From Amaurobius ferox (Eukaryota; Arthropoda; Arachnida; Araneae; Amaurobiidae), in the NCBI GenBank assembly GCA_951213105.1, contig OX578152.1:69294727-69358726 (forward strand): DNA of 64,000 bases, read 5' to 3'. The notes beneath the pieces were generated by a model. That model ran no database searches, was not told the origin of the DNA, and worked only from the letters and a program-made list of their open reading frames with translations. The translations under genes and the position numbers were made by a program. Shown here piece after piece: positions 44,782 through 56,900 of the stretch. Numbering within the stretch: position 1 is the stretch's first letter; every line of letters starts with the position of its first letter.

Positions 44782-47700
44782 GTGAGAAAAATATATGTGT
44801 TTTATAAGAAATGTCATTTTAGGCTTTAGTCATAAATAGCACTTTAGTTTTTATTACACTGATGCAATATTTTTTAATCCAAAACTTCAATGTTTAACGT
44901 TGTGTTGAGTTTTAATAAAGATAACTGCCTATTTAGATTTTAATTACAGTAGCGTCCCTACATTTTTAGGGGATAGGGGCTAACCAAATAATTTGTTTTC
45001 CATTTTTCCAAATATCATTTCTTCGAAATTCAATGAATTCTTTGGGGGATGTTAACACCCAAATCTTCCTCCCTTGGCGATACCACTGCAGTGATGTGTG
45101 TCAGAGCAGTTAATCCGTTAAAATATTTTCAAATAGAATAATTATATGCACTTGTTTAGATTACAATTGAACGCAGTTATTTTACTTTTAACAATGTATT
45201 CTGTTCATAATCAGTGCTACATTCTTGCAGGAGTTCATACTCGTCCTACTGTCTAAAAATATTTGCTTATTTCCTATTTTTTCCTACTTTTTGAAAGGTA
45301 TTTTTATATATTATGCCAATCCAGATAAAAAAAAATCTTGCATTATATCCAATGGAATTATTCCATATTTCACTTCTGTGCAAGATATGTAACAAGATAT
45401 TGACTTTGCATATTCACTTACATTAATGAAACTATTACTGCTTAGGTGAAAAAGCAGTTGTATGTGTATGTATGGTACTGGTAATCGAAAGCATATGGTT
45501 AAATGTATTTATTAAACAAGTGTACTTCTAGGGCATGCAACAGCAGAAATAGTGCAAGACATTTTGAAACAACATCAGTTGCCCTTAATAAACTTACCAT
45601 ATTGTCAAAAGAAGGCCCAAATATCAATAAATTAAAATTTGAAAAGCAGAACTCAGAACTCACATGTTCTCTACTCTACATAAGATGCATCGAAATATTT
45701 GAAAGTTTGAGATATGAACATTGATGAGTTTACACTGAATCCCCCCCCCCCCCCCCCTGAACCAAATGTTGCACAAAGGAAGATTTTGCTGGAATTCAGT
45801 CTCTTTTAAATGTTGAAAATCATTTTCTTTTATGTTATGCTAGTTCTAGATGGCTTGCCATTAAACTAGTACTAAAACACATCATCACACAATAGTCTTA
45901 TTTTGGAATATTTCCTACAGTTCCTCCCAAGCAAATGCAGTTCTGGTAATATTTCATTAAATGCTAGATATAAAAGAATAAGGCAGTATCTAAATGATCC
46001 TAATATGTTAGCCTATATACATTTTTTTGTTGCATTATCTTTTACATTTGCAGAGTTTCTTTCCCTTTTCCAAAGTGAATGTCCTTTAATTCACATCCTG
46101 TATTCCAAAAATAATGAAGTTCTTATTAATTTGTTAAAGGGAAAATGAAGCCTGAATCTGTTATATTAAAAGAAGGGCAAAAGCTAGAATTTGAGGTATC
46201 TGATGGGAGTAATTTTTTACCTATAAAATAAATGGAGATTGATGATGGTGTAAGGAAGACTTGTTTCATTAGATGAAGCAAAATTAATACTTGTTTATTC
46301 ACAGAATCAACACTTGTTATAGCAATACTACATTTATACTCTTTAACTTTATTTATACTCTTTATCTTCATACCTATATATTTTATTTCCATATAACATA
46401 ATTTACGTTTCTGTCATAAACTTCAATTTATTTTAAGATTGAAAGTTATTTGCTTTCCAATTAAGGTTCCTTCTGCATCCATAGTTAGTTTGTATCTGGT
46501 TACAATTATGTTGTAGCAACATTGGCACATACAAGTTATTATTGTAATCTATTGCTGAAAGCCATAAATTTAACATTTGTCTTCATAAACTTTCTGTGCA
46601 GGTCTGAATATTAAACTAATCTTTCTTGGATATTATTTTTTCTGTTATTTTGCAAACATATTTTCAATTCATTTATTATTTAAAAATACATCAACAGATT
46701 TCAAATTCCTTTTTTCCCACTTTTAAAAAAAATGAATTCCTGTTTTTGTTCCTACTTTTTTTTGAAAAGGCAGTATTAACCATGTTCTTGCTTGGACCTT
46801 AAAATTTTCCTTTTTCAATCAATTTTCTTAACCTTAAAATATACGAAACTCCTTCACTTATAATATTTCAAATCAAAGTAAAATAGGCTTGAATATTAAC
46901 ACAAACTCATTTGAGTCCCATGCATGCAGTTGCTTAACTTTTTCTTAAATGGTTTGTATCAATACACCAACTATCAAATATGAAGTTAACATGCTCATTG
47001 TGTACTGCTAAATATATATATACATTCTTGAAATGATATTTTATATGGAGATATTTATATATATATAGAGAGAGGGTGAGATTTATAGATTTTTGCATTT
47101 TATAAGCTTTAAAAATATTTAACATTACTGTAAATAATAACAACATTAAAACTGTCTATAATGAATCTTCACTGATTTTATTTTTAAGAATTTTGAATAT
47201 TTTCTCCTTTCCTCAACTTATAATCGGTCTCTTCATCTGCATACAGCATGTACTCCATACCAAATTTGTAAAAATGAGTTCATCTGTAAGCTCTTGTTTC
47301 CAAATAATTTTTACTCACTAGAGTTTACCTATAAAATCTAGCTTCTTCACTACCGTATATAACTTTCTACAAAAGGGTGGAAATAAATCTATGACTCTCC
47401 ATAGAAAGAGTAGCGACTCTTTCTCTAGCGAGTAGCAAAAATATGTTCCCAGAGAAATATAGGTGTTTGCAAGATTAAAATCAATATTCTCAAGATTTTA
47501 AATATTAAAACAAAAATATTTTGTTACTAAATAATATTTTAGTTACAGGAATTCAAATAACTTAGATACTTACATGTTTGAATGTTTTTTCTAGCTGTAC
47601 CTAATATTAATAAAATTAAAAAGCTTTTAGTTTCATGTTAAAATTGATACATAAAATCATAAATTTAGTGAAGCATTTAAACTTATTTTATATTGTGCTT

Positions 47701-50700
47701 GCATTAAAGAATTTGTGCAGCATTGTATTAATAATTGTACATTTTTATGTTTTGCAGTACTGTCTAAGTGCGCATCCAAACAAACCATGCAATATTTTGA
47801 CATTCAAAGGTACTACAATTATGTTGGATTGTGGCCTGGATATGACATCTGCTTTGATGTTTTTACCATTGCCTCTAGTATATAGGTATGTATTTTTTTT
47901 TGTGTGTAATTTAATTTCTTTTATAAAATAACAATGTAATTATGGCATTTTAGGATTTTATTTTTATCATAAGATACTGACCTTCTTATAATGTGTTTAT
48001 AATTGCACTTTTTGTACTGAATTTCTAATATGCTAGTAATATTATTCTTAACCATGAATCTTATCAATTTAGTGAACCTCTTGTGTATATTGTTATCTTC
48101 AACTAGGGCTTGTATGTGCAAATTGCATGTAAAATGTTCTTTCAGCAAAACTTGGCTATTTTTAAAGTGACCACTTTTTTCTTGGAGTTTCTGGGGATGC
48201 AGAAACTTCCTTTTTAAAGGGCTTATCCCCTACTCTTAGTATAAGATGACTCCTTTGATACCCTGTATAAACGCTTCCTGTTGGATTTAGCCGATTATGC
48301 CATGAACACACTGATTGACATTAAATAGTCACCTCTCCAACCACTAACTGCTCCTGATGGTGCTTAACTCCAACAATCAGAAAATTGTGCTCTAACATGA
48401 ACCAAACAGCCAAGACCTGAAAAAATACTCATTCTATAGTATTAATAATTTTATTTGAAAGCCTGTTTTACATAGATGTTTGCAATGCACTAATTAACTG
48501 CTGTATCTTATATAATAAAAGAAAATGTCTGTACAGTCTGTAATGAAAAATCTAGGCATCGTATGGCCATTTAAATTTGGTACACAAGTACTTCAGGAAC
48601 CAAATAGGTGCACCTTGGCATTAGCTCTTTAGTTATTTTATATTTATTATTTTTTTAAATACATTAAAATTTGCAATCTTTATGTGATTTGATATACATC
48701 GTTGCATCCAAAAAACTAAGATTGGCACAATTTTATAATTTGGCTAAAAGTTCCCTAATTTTTAAGTCATCGCAGTAGATCTTCCGAAGTTGCTGCAAGC
48801 TTAACCTTTTCCTGCTCTGGAAAACATCTGTTTTAAAGCTTAAGGGAAGTGGGTATTTTGGGATAAGTGAGCGGGTTGCACTTAAATTTTTCTCTCAAAG
48901 AAAGAATTCTGCTGAGACATTATCACTTGTACATTTCTTTTTTTTTTCTTTGGATGTTTGTGTAATGCGTTTAAACTGATTTTGCATTTCGTGGGGATTT
49001 AGATTCAAATTAAGGGGGATTGAAATTGATTTGGAAAGTGGACGTTCTTTCAGTTTCGTGCTTTAATTAGAAATATAAAAATTGCATTTTGTGCAAGATT
49101 TGTGCAAGATATGACCAATATATAAATTTGTCTAATTGTGTTGAGATTGTTGAAATTACGATTTAAATTGTGTCTCTTAATGTAGAGTCTCTGCAAGTGA
49201 CTGGTTTTGGTTTTATGATTTGTGGGAGGGTTTCGTAACATGCCCGTTGTGCTGATATACATGAATCGCATGCCATTTTCACTATTTATATGAATAAAAT
49301 TTATTTATTTTGTTATTTTATATAAATACTTTGCTTTAACTCCCATGCCACACCGATTACATTTTCTGGTATTTGTATAAAGAAGTTTTTTTTCAATATA
49401 GTAGCATTTGTTTATATTTTCTCAAAAGGCCATGAAAATTCCCAGTATGGTTACTGGTTACACTGTTGCTAGATTAGCATAGCAGTACTCAAATGTTTTT
49501 AATTTTAATAGCAAAATTGTGACTCCTGTTTTATATTCATTATTGTGCAACTTTAAGGAAAAATTACTAAATCAGAGACAAATTCGAGGACAAAATTAAG
49601 CTAAAACACAAATCTTATTTTAAGGCCTGTCCTCGAAAATCAGGGGCGAATGCACCTTATTTTAAATGTTGAGTCAACAATTGACTCATTAAAATCAAGT
49701 GTTTATATTCTAAAAATACTATTTTTTATGCTACTAATGTTTCTTTCAAAATTGAAGTAATTTATCTTTTTTCAAATTTAAAATTCGATTTGTTTATGAA
49801 ATAGCATTTTGTGAAATATTTACTTACATTATTCCTCATTTGCCTCACATTATTCCTTATTTAGCTTTATTTTTTTTTCTTCATATTTATCTCGTGTTTT
49901 TTATTCTCATGCATCATGACTCTTAAAAATCTTTGTAAAGTTTCAAACTCTGTTCTAACTATTTCTTTTATATATTTTATTGAAGTTTATTTTCTTATAT
50001 TAGCTCTAGACTGTTCAACCTTCCATCCTGGACTCTACGTAACTCTACTGATCCTCAGATTGAAGGTGTAAGTAACTATTTTTTTCACATATCCTCTTGC
50101 TGTTAAATTTATTTTTAGCACTTGTTGAATATAATTTCCTTCTTTCATTTTGTTATTGTAATTTAACTGCAGCAATTTGATTTTAAAATGTTTTACACTT
50201 GCTTACTAATATAATATTTATAATTATTATACCACAAAAAAGAAAAAAATATATTATACCACACAGCATGCAACTATATCAAGGATATATTATATCCTCT
50301 TTGCCAGTACTAAACAGAATAATAAACCCCTTATCTGTAAAATGAATACGGACTTTAGGTCCATTTTGTTTGGTTCTGGACCCGAAGTCTTAAATACTTT
50401 TTCTTTTAACTTTGGGTTTGCTGGTTTGTTGCAAAGAGTATCCAATGTATTTTCGAAACAGGTGCATGCTGTTTTGTTGTTGTTGTTGAAACCCAGACCG
50501 TCCGACCTACCAGAAAGGTGTAAGGTAACAGTTTGGACGGTCAGGAAGTGCCACCCAATTTAGACCGGAACCCAGTGGGGGAGGCATCCACAGGGACCGT
50601 ACCCTCCTTCCCCTACCACCAACCTCTCGGAAGGACTTTCGGACCCACATGTTTAACGTGATCGTACTCCGCATGAACACGGCGGCAGTTTTGGCAGTGG

Positions 50701-53700
50701 CTGGAATCGAACCCGGGCCTACCGAGTGCAACTCCAGCACGCTAACCAATGGGCTACCGCGCCCTGCATGCTGTTTTGTAGAAGACCCAGACCGTCCGAC
50801 TCATCCAAAGGACACGAGCAACCGCATTCTGTTTTGTGTAATTTGTAAAAAGATGTCCTCCCCCTTCATATATAACTCCTAATTGTTTGATTTTGAGATG
50901 GAAATGTATTTTTCTTTTGTTGTTTCCAAATGTTTCTGAGGTAACGTATAGCATCTGCCAGTACTGCTGGTTGTTGGTGTTAGCAAAGTATGTAGCACAT
51001 GTGCAAGAGGAATATGACACATATTGTCTCATGAGGGCCAGAAAGAATAATTTGCATGATCTTTTAAGGTGTATGAATTGCAAAAGAACACATCTCTCTT
51101 TACTGCATACTTCTTGCTTTTAACAGTACCTCCTATGCCGTAATATGAAGATTTACCATGACTGATTGCAAAAGATAACCATAAAGCAGAAATTTTAAAA
51201 TCTTGATCATGATTGCATAAGTTATAAAGTTTTTATACTACCTGTGAAGCCATTTTAGCGCTTTTATTTTGGCATATATTGATCCAATTTAATATTTTTT
51301 GTAAATTTGTTCACAAATGGGACTAGGATGTTTTATTCTTCAGATCTGCATGGAAGATAAATTTGTATAGTGAAGACAGAAATTTTTATACTTCTTTTTA
51401 AGAGAATTAAATTAAATATTTTAATGGGATGTTTTGAATAGCAATATCATTTAGAATACTATAGGAATTTGTACATAATTATAAATTTTAAGTTCTTTCA
51501 TGTTATATATTCCGTATGAAGAACAGGTATACTGCTAGTGAATTTTATAAACTTGTTCCCAAACTTTCCAGTGATGTGTTTTGAACAATCTTGTTATTTA
51601 CCTGTCAAATTAATCTGGCAAATCAACAGTTCTTATCATAATCTAAATTTGAGAGTTTATTTTTACTGAAATTTTATTCAATTGCAGAATTTCATTTCAT
51701 TTATTTTAATATTTTGTTTTAAACAAAAGTGTGAGTTCTTAAATTTCCTTTTTCAGGAATTAAAGGATTGCAATGGTAGAGTGTTTGTTGATAGTTGTCC
51801 TGAATTTTGTCCACCAGAGGTGAGATACTTATGGCAATTCTATGAAACTGTTAAAACAGAGAAGTTATGGGTTATAATTTCTGAAAATGTTAATGTTCTA
51901 TTTTTCTTTCAGGAGTGCATAGTTGACTTTTCTCAGATTGATGTAATTTTGATATCTAACTACCAAAGCATGATGGCTCTTCCCTACATAACAGAAGGCA
52001 CAGGTTTTAAAGGTGTGGTTTATGCAACAGAACCCACTCTTCAAATTGGAAGGTAACCCTTTTAAAATTTGATGCATTTATATGATCATTTTCTTTTCTT
52101 TCATATTCAGATATTAAAATTTTCTATAAAGATTAATAACCAGTACCAAAAATATTTTATCTTCAGACTTTTTACACACTTTTATTTAGTCCCGGCCGTC
52201 CAAATAGCTGCTCTTAGTCCCCCGGACGAGTCGGGCGGTCTGGGTCTTCTTCTACACTTTTATTTAGGATTTTATTTTATTTACCGGCCGTCTAAATGGT
52301 TGCTCAAGTCCTTGTTGATGAGCCGGACGGTCTGGGTCTTCAACACTTTTATTTAGGATACTCTAAGTCCTCTGGACGAGTCGGACGGCCTGGGGCTTTC
52401 ACACTTTTATTTAGATTTTCTTCAGTGCCCAATAGAAAAATAAACTTGCCAGTGACAAGTAGCCAGCCATAATGTCTTAGCCCGGCTCATGTTGTATTCA
52501 ACCTTAAAACATAAGACCATAGAAATTATGTATGTTATGTTGAATATATTTGTTTTATTTTTGACCAGCAAATATACCCCACATTGCTCATAATTTAAAA
52601 TATGTACAAATTTCAGCAGTGTTCTGAATGATATTGTTTTTCAAAAAATTATGTTAAAATATTTAGCTATAAATTTCTTTTTATGGGACCCTAAAAAGAA
52701 ATATAATAATGTTTGTTCTTTCTATTCAAAATTATCTGCATAAGCAGATCGAGAAATGAAACATCCTTCTCCCAATTGTAAATATATTAACAAAAGAATA
52801 TGAGGTTTAGACCACATATGTCAAAAAGGTAGAAGTTATACCTGTACTATTTTTACCTTGTTTCAACAATCTGTTGAATGCAATAGAAAATATATGGGTT
52901 TGAAATATATATATATATATATATATAAACACACACATACATACAGGGTGTCTGCAAACTCTTGCAGCAAAAAAAAGGGGGTGATAGTACACAGCATGAT
53001 AAACGATATTTGCCATAGAACTTAGGGTCGTATCCACTCATAGTGGCAGAAACACAACATGCAAAGCAGGTCAGCTGCTGAAATGGCATTGATGGTTATT
53101 ATTCCGAAACAAAACTCTTTGGATGCACAGTAAAACCAGCAGAGATTTTCCATCAACATCTGGGTAGATATTCTTGGTAATTGGCTGGTAGCACCTTACC
53201 TTTTGCCAGAAAGCCTAATAGGTGCTGTGTACAGTATGTTCCTGGAGCATGTGCTACCCGGTCTGTTGCATGGTGTTCTGCTCACCACACAATGTGACAT
53301 GTGGTTTATGCATGAAGGAGTCCTGGCACACATTTCCACCACTGTTCAACACTTTCTAAACACGACATATGCCTAGCAGTGGGTTGAGCGTGCTGGACTT
53401 GTGGCTTGGCCTCAACGCTCCCCGGATCTGAATCCACTGGACTTCTTCTGGGGACACATGAAAGAGTTGGTTTACGAGACATCTGTGGACTTTGAAGATC
53501 TCGTCACGCGAATCTCTATTGCTGCAGACAAGATCAACACCACACCAGGAGTCTTTGGAAGGGTGCAAGAATCTTTCCTTTGCCGGTGTTGGCTTTATAA
53601 CGAAGCCCGCTAATGCCACTTTAAATAACTCCTTTAAGTAATTCTCTGGTGTGAATGGCATTGCGCCATATATCTGTTACTTGAGTCTATTTTTTGCTCT

Positions 53701-53852
53701 AATAAAGGATCAATATGGACGATTCGTGTTTCTTTTTTCTGCCACTATTCATGGATTGCAACCTTAAGTCTATGGCAAATATTGTTCATCTTGCTGTGTA
53801 CAAAAAAGAGGGGTGATAACCCCTCTTTTTTTTGTTGCCAGAGTTCACGGAC

Positions 53853-53907
<55 letters not shown>

Positions 53908-56900
53908 ACTATTTTTTCATCATTTAAATTGAATAAACATTGTCTGCTGTATAAACACATTTTATTAAAATTCATTTCTAGGCAATATGATATAATTTTC
54001 TTCAATTAAATTTTCATAAAATAATCAGTTGCATAATGTTATTTCTGTAGAAGGTTTAATTAATATTTTTAAATTAATATTTTAACAAGTCCTAGAAACT
54101 CAAAACATCGAACAAATTAAATTACCAAATTAAAGCCCTGTTCTTAATTTGATTTACTCAAATATGGTGTAGTTAAAAGTGAGTCTTACTGAAATGAGGA
54201 GTACAAATTAAAGGCAGCCAAGCCTACCAATCATGACCTCACTTAGAGCAATTTATCGGTTATGAATTTATGGACATATCCTTTAAATCATAAGGGCTTT
54301 AGTTTTATTACTAGCATTGATTGTTTGTAATAAAGTTGCAATATAGTAGTAAAAATTTTGGTCAATCGAGTCTTGTTATAAATGGACTTGACTTAGTATA
54401 ATGCAATGTACTTCATGTATGATATATATACCATAGCTGCCAACCGTTCCGGATTTTCCGGATTCGTTCCGAATTTTTACGTCTGTTCCGAAAATCCGAA
54501 TTTTTTCCACAAAATCCGAATTTTTGAAAATATTCCTGTTTTACCCCATTTTTCCCCCTCTGCAACCATAAAAGTTACATATGTACCAACTCTACTGAAT
54601 TTGGTGGGAGATTCCCGATTTTTGAGTGTTTATCCCGATTTCCCGCTTTTGAAGACGCATCTCCCGATTTTAACGATTTTTTGAAAAAAATCCCTACGTT
54701 TAGGGATAATATCCCCAAAAATTTCCCTATAAAACGGATTTTTTAGCTAAGTGGGAAATTTTTCTCTATTTGTTCAAAAGTACGCTCATAAGATTACAGA
54801 TCAGACGTGAAAAACTCTGGATTTGGGCCTGAAACTCCGGATGTTTCATTACTTCTCCGGCCTCCGAATTACTAACGAAATTCTCCGGATTTTTTTGTTT
54901 GAAATTTATCAATTAACCAGACATGGTATAATTCCTCGGAAACGCCGATTTTCCGCTTTTTTAGCATTGATTTTTACCATTCCCGGGATCGTAGCAACTC
55001 CATAATAAAATGCAGGGTAATGCCAATCAAATTAACGTAGATTTACGGCCGCGTGTAATGTAAATTAAGATCTCGATCGCTTATTTTATGAAAGTAATAA
55101 ATATACTTCTTCAAAGGTTGTCTTAATTCAGCATAAATCGCTAAAATGTTATTTTGTTCATTAATTTCGCATAAACACTGCGATTGCGCAATTCAGTTTG
55201 TTCTCATGAATCGCCGAGAGTGCAAGAATATCTTTTTCCATCCATCTCAATCTTCTACATATTGCATTTTTGATTAACCAAACTAGCTTATTTTCATATT
55301 CTGATTAATTATTATGGTTAATTTCTTAATTATTTTCGCATAAACAGTGCGATTGCGCAATTCAGTTACATCGCGTGAAATGCCGAGATTACGTTAGTAT
55401 CTTTTCCCATCCATCTTCATCATTTAAATGTTGCATATTAGATCGACTAAATTATCTTATTTGCATATTCTGATTAATTATTACTGTTAATTTCTTAATT
55501 ATTTTCGCATAAAGAGTGCGATTGCGCAATTCAGTTACATCGCGTGAATTGCCGAGAGTACGTTAGTATATTTTTCCATCCATCTCCATCATTTAAATGT
55601 TGCACATTAGATCGACTAAACTAGTTATTTTCATATTATGGCTAATTATTAAGGTTAATTTTTTAATTATATTTGCATAATACAAATTTTTCTATTTTGA
55701 AAAATCTGTATCATGCCCTTGCATTTTTTCTGAAAAATGTAATGTTTTCGAAAAATGTAATGTGAGTCTGCAATCAGAGACCCCCCAGAGTCCATAAGCT
55801 AAAGTTCCAAATTCAAGTTTTTTTACAGATATATTAGTCAGATTCATAAAGTTGTGAAAGCTTCGACATGTGTCTTCGATATCTCTTATAGTGATTCAAC
55901 AAATCATAAGGATAATGAAGACATATTTGTGGGATCAGAGACGTTAGAGTGCCTGAAAAAGTTAAAGTCTGATGAAACAAAGCAGTTTTTTGAGTACGTT
56001 AAAAACTACTATTGTATGACATGTAATTACATTATCAGAAACTATCCAATCAACTCTGGTGTTTTACATCATGCTGAAGTCGCAGATGTGTCTCAGAGGA
56101 AAAAAGTTAAATTTCCTTGATAACATTTTTTATAGACAGATTTCCCTCTATACTGCAAAAAGACTCAACAGAATCAACGTTTGATATAATTGATAGTGTA
56201 GAGACTGAGTTTTTGCATTATCAAATGGCAGCTCTGCCAGAAGAAATAATTGCTGAAGACCAGATGTTCAGTGGGCTAAGTTAGGAAAGCAAAAAGATCC
56301 TGTGTATAAACTTTTGTATGGTAAATTGAGTAGTATCATGTTGGTGATACTAACACTCCCCCATAGTAATGCTGCATGTGAACGAATTTTTAGTCTTGTA
56401 AAAAGAAACAAAACTGATTTTAGAAGTTCCATGAGTATTTTGACTTTACAGTCTACTTTAATTGCCAAATAATCAGATAAATGGTGCTTGGTATGAACAA
56501 ACATGGTGCCACTTTCTTGAAAAAGGCCAAATCTGCTACCTATGTATCAATAAACCAAAAAGATTCTTAATTTGTCTTTGTTTTACTTACTTTGTAATAG
56601 TGTATTTAAATTGTGTAATGACATTTTTTTTTCAAATATGAAAATAGTTTAATTTTACTTTTAGTTGAATATTGATGTATTTAAGGAGAACAAATATAGT
56701 TATAATTTTATGGGTGTAAAAATATTATGCATTTCATGTATGTTTCAAAATTCTTATCTCATGAGGTCTTATTTTTTTTTATTAAGATTAATTATATAGT
56801 ATATATATATATATGGGTTTCACCATCTTTCCTTCCGGGGGGGGGGGGGGGGGGGTTGCAAAATCACTGTCAATACATAATACATTGGCTAAGAAATACT

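Larger units (their letters stand above)
50068..51756. other. INTS9 intron 3
   Basis: Contains a dispersed repeat at 50360-50475 (shared with 60340-60470), a tRNA-derived SINE at 50515-50763, a small dispersed repeat at 50784-50820, and AT-rich DNA. No other gene. Confidence 0.5.
52720..54060. repeat. Interspersed repeat family C, copy split by a mariner-like element
   Basis: The left part (AAAATTATCTGCATAAGCAG) and the right part (GCAATATGATATAATTTTC, then ATAATCAGTTGCATAATG) match 58845-59310 and 10640-11830. The mariner-like element and TA repeats lie between them. Confidence 0.45.

Noticed and set aside
50700..50763. tRNA gene
   Set aside because: A and B boxes are present, but the sequence continues as a repeat body shared with 7143-7400 and a tRNA cloverleaf is not complete, so it is a SINE.
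53356..53661. Minus-strand ORF of 101 codons
   Set aside because: It is the shadow of the mariner-type transposase, whose [14 protein letters not shown] motif lies on the plus strand.
53800..53836. Hairpin followed by T run resembling a bacterial terminator
   Set aside because: The setting is eukaryotic, and the hairpin belongs to the right inverted end of the mariner-like element.
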